Notes: generated by a model from the sequence alone, not told the origin. DNA of 64,000 nt from Ceratotherium simum simum (GCF_000283155.1 NW_004454163.1:25791039-25855038), one strand, 5' to 3'; shown: positions 1-17,366, numbered from the stretch's first letter. Made by a program: numbers and translations.

Positions 1-2745
1 ATATTCTTAGACAAGAAATAGAGCATTGCCAGCACTCCAGAAGCCTCCTGGGTGTTTCCTCCCAGTCATTATCCCTTCCCCTTCCAAAGGTAACTGCTAT
101 CTTGACTTCCTTGCTTTCATTCATAGTTGTACCAGCTAAGTGTAAATCCCTAAACACTATTTTTGTTAGTTTTGCCTGTGTTCTGAATTTTATATGAATT
201 TGGTTAATCATAGAGTATGTATTCTTCTGTGTTTGGCTTTTTTTGTGAGATTTATCAATGCTGTTACATTTGACTATAGTTTGTTCATTTTCATTGTTCT
301 TTTTATTGCTGTGTAGTATTCTCTTGAATGAATAGCTCACAGTTTATTCATCCATTTTTCTGTCCATTGTTTGGTTTTCATAAATAATTCTGCTTCGAAC
401 ATTCTTATATTTGAATCTTAGTGTACATTATAAGCATTTCTGTTGTGTACATAATCAAAAGTGAAATTTCTGCGTATGTTTATCTTCAGCTTTAGTAGAT
501 AGTGTTAACGTGTTTTCCTAAGTGAGAAACTAATATACATCCATCAAAAGGCTGAAGTGAAAAAGATGGAAAATATTGTGTTAGCTAGGATATGGATCAA
601 CAAGGGTTCTTATACACAGCTGGTATGTTGTCTAGATATCTTAGCCAACACTTAATATTTTCTGTCTTTTTCATATTAGCCATTTTGGTATGGCTAATAT
701 GTCTAATATATCAATCTTTTCATTTTTGATTAATATTTTTGTATCCTATTTAAGAAGTTACCCTGATACCCCTATTCTGATATCCTGAGGATAGTCTTCT
801 CTGTTTTCTTTTAGAAGCTTTTTTATTTTACCCTTCTTATTTAGATCAACAAACTGCCTAGAATTTAATTTTGTGTATAATGTGAAGCAGGGGTCCTGTT
901 TCAGTTTTCTCCTCCATACAATACCAGATTTGTCCAGCAGATTGGTCCAGCATGATTTATTAAAGAGACGATTTTTTCCCCACTGCTTTGCAGTGCCATC
1001 TCTGTCATAAATAGTGTCCTTATATATGATGGTCTGTTTCTCGGCTGTTTTGAGCCCATTGATTTGTTTGTGTATTTTTATGCCTTAATTACTGTAGCTC
1101 TATCATAAGACTTGACATTCAGTAGATCAAGTCTTCCCATCTTATTCTTCTTAGAGTGTTTTGGCTATTCTTGTTCCTTTGAATTTCAATACAGCCGTGC
1201 GCCGCATACCGATGTTTTGGTCAGTGATGGACCACATACATGTACGACAGTGGTCCCAGAAGATTAGTACCATGTAGCCTAGGCGTGCAGTAGGGTACAC
1301 CATCTAGGTTTGTGTAAGCACACTCTATGATGTTCGCATGACGAAATCGCCTAATGACACATTTCCCAGAGCATATCCTTGTTGGTAAGTGACACATGAC
1401 TGTATGAATTTAGAATTGGTTTCTCAGCTGTCACAAAAACCTATTGTGATTTCAACTGCAATTTTATTGAATTTATACATCACTTTGGGGATAATTAATA
1501 TTTTCATGGGATTCACTTATGCAGTCCATCAACTTGATATCTGTCTACACTTACTTAGGTCTTATTTAGCTATCATAACACTTTTATAGTTTTCTGTTAG
1601 AGGTCTTATATATCTTTTATTAGGTTTATTCCTAGATATTAGATTTTTAAAATAGTCTTATAATTGGTATTAAAATTTTTTCATTTTCTGTGCCCTTGGT
1701 ATAGAAATGAAGTTGATTTTTGTATACTGACCTTGTATCAAGCAATCTTGGTAAATTCACCTATTTATTGTAATACTTCATCTGTACATTCCTTTGATTA
1801 TATGGATGATCATATGGGATAACTTTTTCTTCCAGTGTCAACTTTTAATCTTTCATAATTATGGATTTTTCCTATATGCTTTTACAGATAACTTTTAAGA
1901 AATTAACTCTATTATTCCTTTCTTATGTGTTTATCGTCAATATGTGTTGGATTTTATCATGCTTTTTCTGTATCTATTGAGATGATTATATAACTTTTTT
2001 CCACTGTTAATTTGATGAATTTAGAACGTAAACCCAGTTTTGCATTCAGGAGTAAAAACAATCTTGTGATGTATTATTTTTGTATATATTGTTGCATTTG
2101 GTTTAATATTTTTTATTTAGGAAAAAGTTTTCTTCTAATATCGTTAATAGGGTTTTACATTATTCAGGTTTCAGAAAATGGATTGGGGAATCTTTCCTCT
2201 TGTTTTATTTCAGGTAGAATTTGTGTGACTCTAATTTAATGTAATCTAATTTACTCAGGTATAATTTGTGCATTATTTCTTTCATAAATGTGCAGTGGAA
2301 TTTGCTGGATTTAGATCTAGAGTTTTCTTTGTAGGGAGTTTTAAAATTCTGATTTCAGTTTCTCATTGTTGTATGACTCTTCAGATTTTCTGTTTCTTCT
2401 TATGTCAATTCGTTAAGTAGTACACATGTAGGGATTTTTCCAGTTCTTCTAAATTTTCAAATGTGTGGGCATTTGAAAAGATAATGTTGTGTGATCTTTT
2501 TAATTTCTCTGGTATCTGTAGTGATGTCTTTGTTTTTGTTTCTGATATTAATCATTTGTGTCTCCACTCTTTTTTCTTGATCAGTCTTACCAGGGACTTA
2601 TCAACCTTTTGTCCTTTTAATGAACCCACTGTGCCTTTGTTTATCCTTTCTAGTGCATAATTTTTCCTGTTTCACTAAATTCTGCTCTTTATTTACTTCT
2701 CCTCCTTCCTTTGGATTCAGTGTGCTGGTTTTTTAAATTAACTTC
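1..2745 (-). mobile_element. L1 LINE fragment, antisense to WDR7 (3' UTR and 3' part of ORF2)
   Basis: Read on the plus strand, this matches the reverse of an old L1. The 3' UTR phrases come first (around 60-480, for example TTTATTCATCCATTTTTCTG). Reverse ORF2 sequence follows, including ATTACTGTAGCTCTATCATA at about 1087. The coding frames are riddled with stops, so it is long dead. A 211-bp DNA transposon interrupts it at 1192-1402. The 3' end may extend beyond the window start. Confidence 0.85.
1192..1402. mobile_element. Tigger/MER28-like MITE (Tc1-mariner superfamily)
   Basis: This 211-bp element starts CAGCCGTGCGCCGCATA and ends ACACATGACTG, forming degenerate terminal inverted repeats. 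It is flanked by TA on both sides (1190-1191 and 1403-1404), the target duplication of mariner-type elements. Internal phrases such as CACTCTATGATGTTCGCA match my memory of the Tigger2/MER28 ends. It encodes nothing and sits inside the L1, whose sequence resumes directly after it. Confidence 0.85.
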
Positions 2746-2749
2746 TTAA

Positions 2750-5700
2750 GATGGATGGTTTCTTACTGATTTTCAGCCCTTCTTCATTTAGAGTGTATGC
2801 CAAAAATCATGTCATCTGTGAATAAAGACAATTTTACTTCTTTTCAATCAGTATGCATTTTATTTTTCTTACCTTATTGCACAGGTTAGGACTTACAGAA
2901 CAATGTTTAATTGAAGAAGTTAGAGCAGACTTCCTTGCCTCATTCCCAATCTTAGGGATAAAGCATTTAGTCTTTTACTGTTAAGTGTGATGTTAGCTAT
3001 AGGTTTTTCTTAGATGACGTTGAGGAAGTCATAGTGGCATTGAGGAAGTTCCCTTTTATTCATAGTTTGCTGAGATTTTAAAATTATTAATGGTTGTTAG
3101 ATTTTGTCAGATGATTTTTCTGCATCTGTTGAAATTATCATATGATTTTTTTTTTCCTTTATTTTCTTACTAAGACAAAGTACATTGCCTTTTGAGCTTT
3201 AAAACAACCTTGCAATCCTGGAATAGACCACACTTGGTCATGATGAATTACCCTTTTTATAGATTATTGGATATAATTTGCTCAAATTTTGTTAAGAGCT
3301 TTTATGTGTGTATGGTCATGAAGGATTTTGCTCTACAGTTTTCATTTCTGATAATGTCTTTGTTCAATTTTGGTAACAGGATAATGTCAGTCTCACAGAA
3401 TGAGTTAGGATATTAACCTTCATTTTGTATTTCCTGGAAGGGTTTGCGTAGAATTGATATTTTTTATTTCTTTGATCTAATTCACTAGTGAAAGTATGAG
3501 GGCCTAGAATTTTCTTTATGGGAAGATTTTTAACTACAAATTTAAATGGTTTAATAGATATAGGGCTATTTAGGTTCCTTTCTTTTTAATTTCATCTTGG
3601 ATGAACTTTGGTAGTTTGTGTCAAATTTATTGGCAAAAATTTGTTTAATATTCTCATTTTCCTTTTCGTATCATGTCTGTAGAATTTCAAATGGTATTCC
3701 CTCTCTCAATTCTGTTATTCATAATTTGTTTTTTTCTCATTTTTCCTCATTAGTCTGGCTAGTGGTTTTGCAATTTTATGGATCTTAAAGAACCACCTTT
3801 GGTTTTATTGTATTTTATCTGTTGTTTTTCTATTTTGTATTTCATTTACTTCTGCTTTGATATTGCGTTTCTTCTGCTTTTAATTTGCTCTTTTTTTTTA
3901 GTTTTTTAAGGTGGAAGCTGAGGTCACTGATTTGATATTTTTCTTCTTTTCCACAATAGGCAGTCACTACTGCAAGTTTTCCCTGAGTACTGCTTTAGTG
4001 GTATCCCACATATTTTGATATGTTGTGCTTTCAATTTTCCTTTTGATTTTTTTCCATGGATAATTTATTGGTGAATTATTTAAGTTTGTAAACATTTGGG
4101 GATTTTCCAAAGATCTTTCTGTTATTGATTTCTAATTTATGGTCAGACAACATACTTTGCATAGTTTGAATCCTTTGAATATTGAGATGTTTTATGGCAC
4201 TGAATATGGTCTGTCTTGGTAAATATACTGTGTGCATTTCAGATGACTGTGTATTCTGCTGTTGTTGGGTGGAGTGTTTATAAATGTCAGGTCAAGTTGC
4301 TTGACAGTGTTCAAGTTTAGTATATACTTGCTAATTTTTCTGCCTACTTGGTTCTATCATTTAGATAAGGGTTTTGAGATCTGTGCAATAACTGTGGGTT
4401 TGTTTATTCCTCTTTGTATTTCTATCAGCTTTTGCTTCGTGTATTTCAAAGCTCTCTTATTATGCATGTAAATCTTTAGAATTGTTATTTCTTGTTGATT
4501 ATTTGACGTTTTGTCATTATGAAATGACATCTTTATCCTTGATAATATCTTTTGCTTTGAAATCTTTGTTTATAATAAAATAGCCATTTCAGCTTTTTTG
4601 GTTATTGTTAGCATGGCATATCTTTTCCCATTTTTTTTGCTTTTCACCTATTTGGGTCTTTAAATTGTGTTTCTCATAGGCAATCTGACCTGCTTTTTAA
4701 CTGGGGTGTTCAAACCATTTACAGTTAATGTGATTATTGATATGGTTAGGTTTGAGTCTATCGTCCTGCTATTTATTTTTTGCTTGTCTCATTTGTTCTT
4801 CTTTCTTTTTCTTTTTCTGCTGTATTTTGGATTCATAGAGTGTTTTTTATGATTCCATTTTATCGCCTTTATTGGCTTATAAGCTAATTTTTTATTTTGT
4901 TATTTTAGCGGTTGTTTTAGAGTTTCTAGTCTACATCTTTAAACTTATAACAGTGTCCCTTCAAGTGATATTATATCATTTAACATTTAATATAAAAACT
5001 TTACAATATACTTGCATTTCTCACCTCCTGGCCTTTATGTTATTGTTGTCATGCATTTTACTTTTACATATGTTATAAACCTTACAAATAATTATTATTT
5101 GTGTTTAATAGTCAATTATATTTTAAAGATACTTTAATAGTAATAAAAAAGCATACATATTTACCCATATAGTTACCATTTTTGGTGCCCTTCATTCCTT
5201 TGTGTAGATCCAGATTTCTTCCTGGTATAGTTTTCCTTCTGCCTAAAGCACTTGCTTTAACATTTCTTATAGTGAGAGTCTACTATTCTTTCAGCTTTTA
5301 AATGTCTGCAGACATCTTTATTTGCCTTTGATTTTGAAGGCTGTTTTTGTCTGGTATAGAATTCTAGGTTGGCCATTTTTGTCTTTCAGTACTTTAAAGA
5401 TGATACTCTATTGTCTTCTCACTTATATTGTTTCTAACAAGAAATCTGATGTCATCCTCATCTTTGTTCCTCTGTATGAAACCTTTTTTTACTTTATTAC
5501 TCTTGCTGCTTTTAAGATTTTCTCTTTATCACTAGTTTTGAACAATTTGATTATGAGGTGCCTTGATGTTGATTTCTTCATATTTTTGTGGTTGGGAGTT
5601 TGTTAAGCTTCTTTGTTTTATAGTTTTCATTAATTTAAAAATTTTTCAACCATTATTTCTTCAAATATTCTTTCTGTCCTCCCCTCTCTCCTCTCTTTAG

Positions 5701-6830
5701 GGATCTCAAATTACATGTATATTAAGCCACTTGAAATTGTTTCACAGCTCACTGATGCTCTTTTTTAATTTTGGATTCTTTTTCCTCTGTTTTCACTAGG
5801 TAGTTTCTTTTGTAATGTCTTCAAGTTCATTCATTTTTGTCTTGACAATGTCTAACCTGCCATTAATCCCATCCAGTGTATTTTTCATCTCACATGTTGT
5901 GGTTTGCATCCCTAGGATTTTGATTTGGTTGTTTTTATATCCTCCTTGTCTCTGTCTAACTTTTTTGAATATATAGGTTACAGTTATAGTAACTGTTTTA
6001 ACACCCTTATTTGATAATTCTGACATCTCTGTCAGTTCTGAGTTGATTTTAATTGACTGATTTTTTCCCCTTCATTATGGACTGTGCTTACCTGCTTCTT
6101 TGCATGCCTAGTAATCTTTGATTAGATGGCAGATATTTGAATTTTATCTAGTTGGGTACTGAATATTTTTGTATTGTCATAAATATTCTTTAGCTATGTT
6201 TTGGGATGCAGTTAAGTCATTTGGAAACAGTTTGATCTCTTTTTGGTCTTGCTTTTATGATTTGTTAGGTGGGTTTGGAGTATTGCTCTAAGGCTAATTA
6301 TTTCCCATTACTGAGGCAAGATCTTCCTGACTACTCTATCCAGTACCCCATGAATTGTGAACTTTCCAGTCAGGCTGATGGGAGCAGGCGCTGTTTCTGG
6401 CTCTTCAGTAGGTTCTTTCCCCAGCCTCTAGCCGTTTCCTTAAACATGTACTGATGGGTTTTCGAGGGGAGCCTCTGAAGAACTTGGATCTTTGCAGCTC
6501 TCTTCTGTCTGTCCTGTGAATTCTCGATGTCCTGGTTTCTCAACTTCAGCTCTGTCTTCTCAACTCAGGGAAACTGCCAGGCTTCTCAATTCCCCCTTTC
6601 TATATCTTGGCCTAGAAACTCCTTCAAGGCAATAAGTGAGGCAATAAGGCTCACTTTGTCTCCCAACTCCTGACTCTCAGTCCATCATTGCTTGATGTCC
6701 AGTGGCTTGAGACCATTGTTTTATGTATTTTGCCTTTTTTTTTTTCATTTGTTTTGGATGGGATTGTAAATCTGTTTCCTCTTATTCCGTCTTGTCCAGA
6801 AATGGAAGTTCCTCTCCCTTTATTTTTAAA
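2750..6830 (-). mobile_element. L1 LINE, second antisense copy (ORF2 to 5' region)
   Basis: A second L1 begins near 2750 and repeats parts of ORF2 already passed in the upstream copy. For example, the region that reads TTTCTGCATCTGTTGAAATT at about 3117 has its counterpart near 1966. Reverse ORF2 then continues (GTGTATTCTGCTGTTGTTGG at about 4249), followed by sequence toward the 5' end up to about 6830. Many stops and indels mark it as ancient. Exact limits need an alignment. Confidence 0.8.
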
Positions 6831-8864
6831 ATGTTTTAAATATACTATTACTTTATAAAGTAAGAATCCTTTATGTTGTATAGAGTTTTAATATTTTTAG
6901 AGTGTTATTTCAGGGAGAAATGGAAACAGGCTTGCATAGGTAAGAGACTTGTTTAAAGCATGATTAGTTATAATGGTACAATTAAGACACAACCAGCACC
7001 TTTTATCTCTAGATCCTGTGTTTTCTCTACAGCAACATGTATTTATTTTCTAAATTCATTGAAAATATCTTCCAGATTATACAATACAAGTCAGGAGCAG
7101 ACCATACTCCCGTTCATTTAGTTAGTTCAAACTTCATTTACGATCAGTTCCTGTTAGAGATATTCTTTGTTGTCATCATCATTATCATCTTCGTTATCAT
7201 TCTTTACAGTTGATGTTTCTTCTTGGATTACATTTTTCTCTATCTGTAATCATAGTAGACACAGGTGATCCTGTATAATTTATGACATTGTCACGATACG
7301 TTATATACTTCACCACCATTATGGTTTTGGATATGCTCATCTGGTCAGGTCTGAGGATTTTAAAGTTGGAATGCTTTAATGTTGCTCTTCAGAAAAGCAC
7401 TGAGTTTTGAGAGTGGTGAAGAAGGCACTGAAAATTGAGTCTTTTTCTAAAACATTTACTTAAGGCGATAGATTTAGGAATTTCCATTTGGAACAGCACA
7501 GGTGCTTGTTTTTTAAAGTAAATAAAGGTTAGCAATCTGTACTGAGAGTTACATAGTACAATACTTTAGGATGGCATTATGAAATCCACTTTCTATTTGA
7601 ATATTGAAATGAGTATATGATGTAATTATTTCTTTAACAAATATTTGTTAAGCACTTTTTTTCTCCAAACAATTCTGTTTGGGATATGAGAGAGATTAGT
7701 CTGAATGTATACTCTCTTGAGTAGTTTATATGCATCCAGTAGTTAACACATGAACATAACCAAGTTAGGGTAGGAAGTGGTAAGAGGTATAGGTAAACGG
7801 CTCTGAGTTCTCTGACTGCAATTCAGCTAGAATATTATATATTCACATCTTTATACTCTGACTTCTCTTACCTTGGTTTTATTTTAAACATTTTCCTCTT
7901 TCCTTATGTTTTATTTTCCTTTCTCCCACTACAGTGCACATTGACTCACAATCCATTTTTTCAAGTTGGGTTGCAAACATGAATATGCTTCTTTTCGATA
8001 AACTGTCACTTATATGTTGGCTAATACTTGTTCAGCTGCAAAATAATCTATATGGAGTAAAGAGTTTAGCTGAGGATTGGACCTTTCATAGATATTTGGG
8101 TCTGAGAATAAAGATGATATAGATAGTTTAGCTAACATAATTTCTCACAAACAATATCAGCGTATTTTATTGGAAGATAATTTTTTCACAAGAGGTTTAT
8201 TTTGTCTCACAGTGAGCTTGTTAATTCCATGTTTGCCAATAATTAACATTTACTGACAGTCATGTGCTTTTTGATAGAGACAGTATTTATTTATTAGATA
8301 CTTGATTTTGCAGTTTGTAAAACATCTCACTTGAAAAAGGGATGGGAGATGTCAGACAACTAAATTTTTGTTCATGGTCATACAGCCCTAAATCTGCCCA
8401 TGACTTCAGGCTTTTCTGCATTCTAACACACTGTCCTTCTCTTGATCAATTCAGTATCTCAAGGCATAAGTCTGTGTTCTGTGTCTCTAGTGCTTATCAT
8501 GATTGTGACCATGTCTTTTTGTTAGTAGCTGCGTCTTTACTCAGTGGTGGGTGTGGAAGCAAATCTAAACAATTTAAGGATTTAAGGTTATGTTACATTA
8601 TTTGCGATTTTATTTTTCAGAAACAGATTCAGTTTAGATTGTCTAAACTTAGAAGAAGTAGTCTTTGTTAAATTATCTCAGGAATCGTTTACATAAATTA
8701 ACCAATAGTTTCTCACCATCCTTTTCCAGGGTCTATAGCAAAAAGCTTGGAGTACATATATCAGGTGAATGGAGGGACCTGAAAAGTCCTTAAAATTTTG
8801 TGTTTGAACTTATGTGTCTTTAAAAAAAAAAATTGGCTTATAACTTTGGTCTGCTTTGGAAGCT

Positions 8865-8972
8865 CCAAGAGCAGTGATATTTTTTCTTTTTTGTTTAGTG
8901 ATTTATCACAAGTGTTTGGAACAGTGGTTGATACATAGAAGGCGCTCAGTAAATATTTGTTGAATGAATGAA
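8865..8972 (+). repeat. L2 LINE 3' end
   Basis: The tail phrase GGCGCTCAGTAAATATTTGT followed by GAATGAATGAAT is the classic end of L2, preceded by a diverged GCTCCAAGAGCAGTGAT segment in the right order. Confidence 0.75.
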
Positions 8973-9129
8973 TCTGTAGATACCTGCTCTTTAAGCTTCT
9001 AGAGTCTAGATGACAATAACTAGGTGCTGAGGCTATAAGGGCAGACCAAAGAAATTCCTGCCTGCAAGGAGCTTATGTCTAGTGCTGAAGATCCAGAGGA
9101 GTGCAATTTATGATAATATTTTAATTGGT

Positions 9130-9262
9130 TATTTATTTGCCTTTTCTACCAGACTCTGAGTACCTGAGGGCAGCATCTTTATCTAATCTTTGTGAGTTTT
9201 TATATGCTTAGCCCAATACTTGGCACATTGTAGGCATTTATTAAGTGTTAATTAAATGAAGT
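9130..9262 (+). repeat. L2 LINE 3' end, second copy
   Basis: The order CCAGACTCTGAGTACCTGAG, then GGCAGCATCTTTATC, then ACTTGGCACATTGTAGGCAT matches the L2 3' terminus. It lies 160 bp from the previous copy and in the same orientation. Confidence 0.75.
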
Positions 9263-12200
9263 ATAAAATTTTAATAGCCTTCATATGTCTAATTCAAGTT
9301 AGTGTTTATGTTATATCTTTATCTTTCACTATAATGGACTCTCTCCCCATGGTTTTTGGTCTTAGCTCATTTATTCATTTTGGATGTTAGTAATGAAGAA
9401 GACTCTTTTTTTTATAGAAGTGTTTTGTTTATTTGTTTTGACTCTTCAGCTGGAGTTAAAAGCCAAGGTAAAATTGTCATTACATCTGAACTTATTCCAA
9501 TTCTGATGTAATCCAATGGCAAATATTATCACCACTTGCATATTTTGTCTTGCTGGCTGGCTTGCTGGCAGAATACTGTCTTGGGTTGTTAGCTCATGCT
9601 GCTCTATGGTAGGTCCTTATCCTTTCTGTTGCCTGCAACTTTGTACTCCCTTGTTGCCCTTAGCTATTTGTCTTCCTCTTTTATAGTGTTTTAAGGATAT
9701 CTTTTTTTCCTTAGAATGTTTGATTAATGATTTATCGTAATACTTCATGTTGAATTAAAAGATGATTAAAATGCCCATCTACCTAAGACATAAAAGTGTA
9801 GACATAAAGGAAGTTTGTAAAAAGGCAAATGTTGCTCTCAGATCTCTGTTTAGATGGCAGACCCAGTGTGGAATGCCTTTTTTTTTAAATACATGGTGGT
9901 TGACTCTAAAAATTTCCTAATTTCTATTTTTTTCCTGTTTTCTCCTCTATCCTCTCCCTCTTGAAGCTTCATGACTTTAAAGCGATTCATCATTAAATAA
10001 TTTTTTCGGTTTCTTTTAGTGTTAAGCTTTGAAAAATCTTACTTTTTTAAGCATTGGATTTGATTTTCTGTACTTTCTAGATTTTCTTTTTTCCTTCTGA
10101 AAAATGTATTGAAAGGGCTATTTATGTTCATGTACCAGCAGGCTAGTGGGGTGTAGATCAATGTGTAGAGAGCACTTGCTACCCAAAGTATGTTAACTGT
10201 TCTATATGTATTTTTAAAATCACAATGGCAGTAGGGAAAAATGAAGTTTAGAATCAGATTTCAAATGAAGACTGAAATAGACCTGTTCAAAAACAGAAGC
10301 CGTGGATATCGTAATATGAAGTACTTATGTATATGCCATTTAAAGAGAAGCCAGAGCATATGTGTGCATATATATGTTGTCACCCACATTTGTTGATCTT
10401 CATCGATCTTTTCCTGTGAGAATGAGCAGTTGAAGAGGCTCTGAGCTGCAAAATTACTTAAAGGACTTTCCCAGGTAAAATACTATGACTTGTGTCAGTT
10501 CTGTCATCGTTTTGAAGCTGTGCTGAGACTCCTTGGTTGTGTTTTGTTAATTTTTAATAAGAAAGCTAATTAGTAGTTGACGTGGCAGCTTTTCTGTTTT
10601 AAGAAATCAAATGCTTCCTTATGTTTTATGGCATAAATCTTCGATGTTCAGTGCCGCATGTAACTTCTTCAGATTTATTGTCATTAAATCTTGAACTTTT
10701 TATTTTGGTAGTCGTACTTTTTTCTTCTTATTTTTATTGCTGATTTTTCTATGTGTGGACAGTTTTAAAAGCTTTAGTAGAGTTTAATTTCAATATCCTT
10801 AATGAATTATGAAAATAGTTCTGGATCCTGCAGTTTCAGTTATGAGGTAGTCTAAATAAAGTATTTTTTGGGGATGATGCAGAGATTTTTAAAGCATAAT
10901 AAATCTGATTTCTTGGTTTCTATTACAGTATTTTTCGTGATTTTTAGTGCCCACAGGATTTATTAAAGGAAAGTGTAAATGGCTTTTTCTATATGCATTG
11001 TCATTTAAACAGGACTCCAAAAATATAACACCCAGAATCTGTTTATTTCTCATTAAAAATAAAGTTACATACATTGAATATTATTCTATTAAGACATATT
11101 CTGCTTATTCTAGCAGTTTTGCCAGTGCCATTTCTAGTTTCCTTTGGACTTCTGACTTAGAGAAAACATTATCATCTAATCCCACTACTTATTTGACCTA
11201 GCTAAGGTAATGATCACTTAGTTCTAAACTTTTATTCATTTATATTGAATTTCCTTACCCTCTCATTCTAGTGTCCTTTCAGAATTAAGGGTAAAATCAG
11301 ACGGAGTTAACACAGCCTTTTCAGAGATAATCACTTCTTTTTTTTTAAGTGAAGTTATAGAAAATTCCCAACTGCTGGAAACCACAAGAGGAACTTTCTC
11401 AGTGATTTTGGTGGCATGAAATCTAAAACCTGAAAATTTGCTCTTTGCCACCAAGGCTTACCAACTTTTTGCATGGGAAAGTAAATATTTTATAGGCCAT
11501 AATAACTGAATTTGTAATTAAAAATAAGAAAAATGAAAAATAAAATTATTCAATGGAATATAGAAGTATTTGGGATTTCTTTGCAAGATTACAATGGAAT
11601 TCTTTGATCTTATGAAATATACAATTAAGAACAGCTCTATTCCTTTCATAAGCATAACATTATAATATAATTGTAATTCATAAGGAACAAAAACAGGCCT
11701 GTTATAGTAAAAAAAAATTATAATTTCCCAGATGAAACTTTCATGTGTGCAAAGTGTGCTTCTTAGGGTTTATGGAGTTGGATTTTCTGTTTTTTATTAC
11801 TGTTCACGTACTTCTTTTAGTTCTGCTGTTTACCTCACACTTGCCTGATTGACATTATGATGCATTCGTGTGGAAATTATGAAAAGTTGTTTTCATGCAG
11901 CTGTCCTATAGTTACAAAAGAACTTCACTGCGTGAAAAGCAAACATATCATTCAGCAGACAATGCTTAATCTGTTCAGGAGCCCAAACCTATTGCTGTTC
12001 AATGACGGAAGAAAAGAGATGGATTAATTTGAAGATGCTTGTTCATGACATATGGTAATTTCTCCATAGGAAGGAAGTGTCAAATAATGACCTCTAAATC
12101 TTAACATTGACCTCCAGTTGTAGAATGTGTGTGCCATACGGTCCTTTTTTTTTCGTATGATAATTTAAGCAGAAACATTTTCCTGGTAGCATAACTTTTG

Positions 12201-12760
12201 TGGGGGGGCAGGGGGGGTTGTTGTATCTACTCTATAAGGATTATAACATTCACAATAATTATTTTTAGAATGTAAAGCATTTGCATCATAAAATATTTTT
12301 TTAAACTCCAAAGAATGACGCTATATTAGGATTCTTCTAAGAAGAGTGAAGTATAGTATATAGTCTTTACAAGTTGGTATATTTTGAGTTTTTATAAAGT
12401 GAGTGGGGAAAATTGAAATGATCTCAGTAGATATTGGTTTGAGTTATTAAAAAATAATTTACACATAATGTTAGGAAATAAATTATTAGAAGAAATGTAA
12501 TTGACAATATGAAGACCAACATAAACTTTTCATTATGTGACACATTTTAAAAATTACATTTTTGCTAATTCTTAATATATGTCATTTTTTCATTGTAGCC
12601 TTAGTTGTTTTAGAACTATTTTTTGTATTAGTTGACACATCATTCAACTATAATATTAAATAGAGTTTTGTTTTAAGAGGAATTTGAACTACATTGTGAT
12701 TGCTATTCAATAAAATATATCATTTCCCTGCTGTAATCCTTAACGATCATGCCCTTCTAA

Positions 12761-15439
<2,679 letters not shown>

Positions 15440-15717
15440 TGATATGAATATAAAACAAAAACATTAAAAAGGCATTGGACAAGTGTCAATTTGAAACAAA
15501 AATGGTTAATAATTATCTAATTTTTATCACCTGTTTATTATGTGATAGAAAATATAGATTCCTGATTTTTTATTTAGTTTATATACTGAACAGTAATGTT
15601 TCAGCTTGCATATTTGTTTACTTTTTTTTTTAATTCAGTGACTATTTGATAAAAAGTTTCGTATATTTTATGGAACTGTTTCTTAAGTACTGGTTTCTAT
15701 ACAGATCATACACGTAC

Positions 15718-15751
15718 GTGTACACACACACACACACCCCCTCCCCCCCAA
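15718..15751 (+). repeat. (CA)n microsatellite with C-rich tail
   Basis: An alternating CA run of about 20 bases is followed directly by C-rich sequence broken by a single T. It is a simple-sequence tract, likely length-polymorphic, lying in an intron. Confidence 0.85.
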
Positions 15752-15841
15752 AATCACATGCTCAGGTTTAATCACATCAATCAAATTCTAAGTGAAGAGC
15801 CATAGTTCGATGGAAGGTACTGTATTATAATAAAATGAGAA

Positions 15842-16067
15842 GGTCTTTGGAATTAGAAGAGACCTGGATTTAAATATCAATTCTGCCAATTATTAACTTT
15901 GTGACCCTGGGCAATTTACTTAACCTATTTGAAGCTCATTTGTAAAGTGGGGATAATAATACATTCCTCATGGGATTGCTGTCAGGATCAAATAAGATAA
16001 TGCAAGTAAAACAGTAAGTACAGAGCCTGACACATGGTAGGAGCTCAATGAATAGTAGCTATTATTT
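15842..16067 (+). repeat. MIR SINE, sense orientation
   Basis: The order of MIR landmarks is intact: GACCTGGATTTAAAT, then TGTGACCCTGGGCAATTTAC, then GGGGATAATAATAC, then GGTAGGAGCTCAATGAATAG. MIRs are old tRNA-derived SINEs shared by mammals. The copy is well preserved for its age. Confidence 0.85.
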
Positions 16068-17069
16068 TGTGTTAATGGACTTACGCTGTATTAGAGATTG
16101 CCTCAAATATAGTATCACCAGGGACTTGGAAGTGTTTTACAGAGATTTTGTTTATTATGGCATTTGACCTATATAGCTTTAGCAGTTTGTATCATTCAAG
16201 ATTTTTAATTTACCAGATATAAATAACATATTTGCTCCTTTCCTGGTCTTCCTTCCCTCAACTCCGAGTGGAATTGCAGCATACTAAAATTTTCATGATT
16301 TTGCATTGAATAATATTTGAATTCACTTCAAAAATCAGTCATAATTAAAAACAATTTTTTATTCAAACTCTTGTCAGATGCTGCTGAGTTATCTTTTCAG
16401 TTATAAATAGTTAATAAATTTATTGGTATATCACTGACAGTTGACTAGCTTCTTTGACCCCATGCGTGTGAAACATTTGCCAAAATAAAACTAAATTAAA
16501 ACTGCAAAATAAAATTTATGAGCCACATTGGAAGAAAAATTGAGATAATATAATTTTGAAAAATAGTTTCCTTCTGTAAAACTAATGCCATTACACAGGA
16601 ATATATTTGCTTATTTGTTGAAAACAAATTGCTTAAGCAATTCTTAGGTATACATGAATCGTGTGGATTTATATATATATGTTTATGTAAACAATACCTA
16701 TTTAGCCTATTATAATGTAGAGGAATTCACTAGAGAAGGTTAAATTTCTTCAGGCTAAAAGAGAAAACAAATTTAGTAGTTCTAATTGTGATGTTTAACA
16801 ATAATATTTATATGGAAATTTAAAATTGAAAATGCTAAATTAAAGTGCAAGAATGTTTTAAAAGGTTTGGAAAATGAAGTTTTAAACCCAAGGCTAATTA
16901 ATTGTTCAAATATAATTCTATCTATTAGTGTTAAAGTGTTTTTTGTTTGGATCATTAATTAAAATGTCTTTGATTTGTTAGCATTCAATTTATTCCACTT
17001 TAAGTACTAATTCATTATTTGGTTACCAGTTTTTCTCGTGAAAATAAATGTGGTTTTTATATTTTCTAG

Positions 17070-17366
<297 letters not shown>

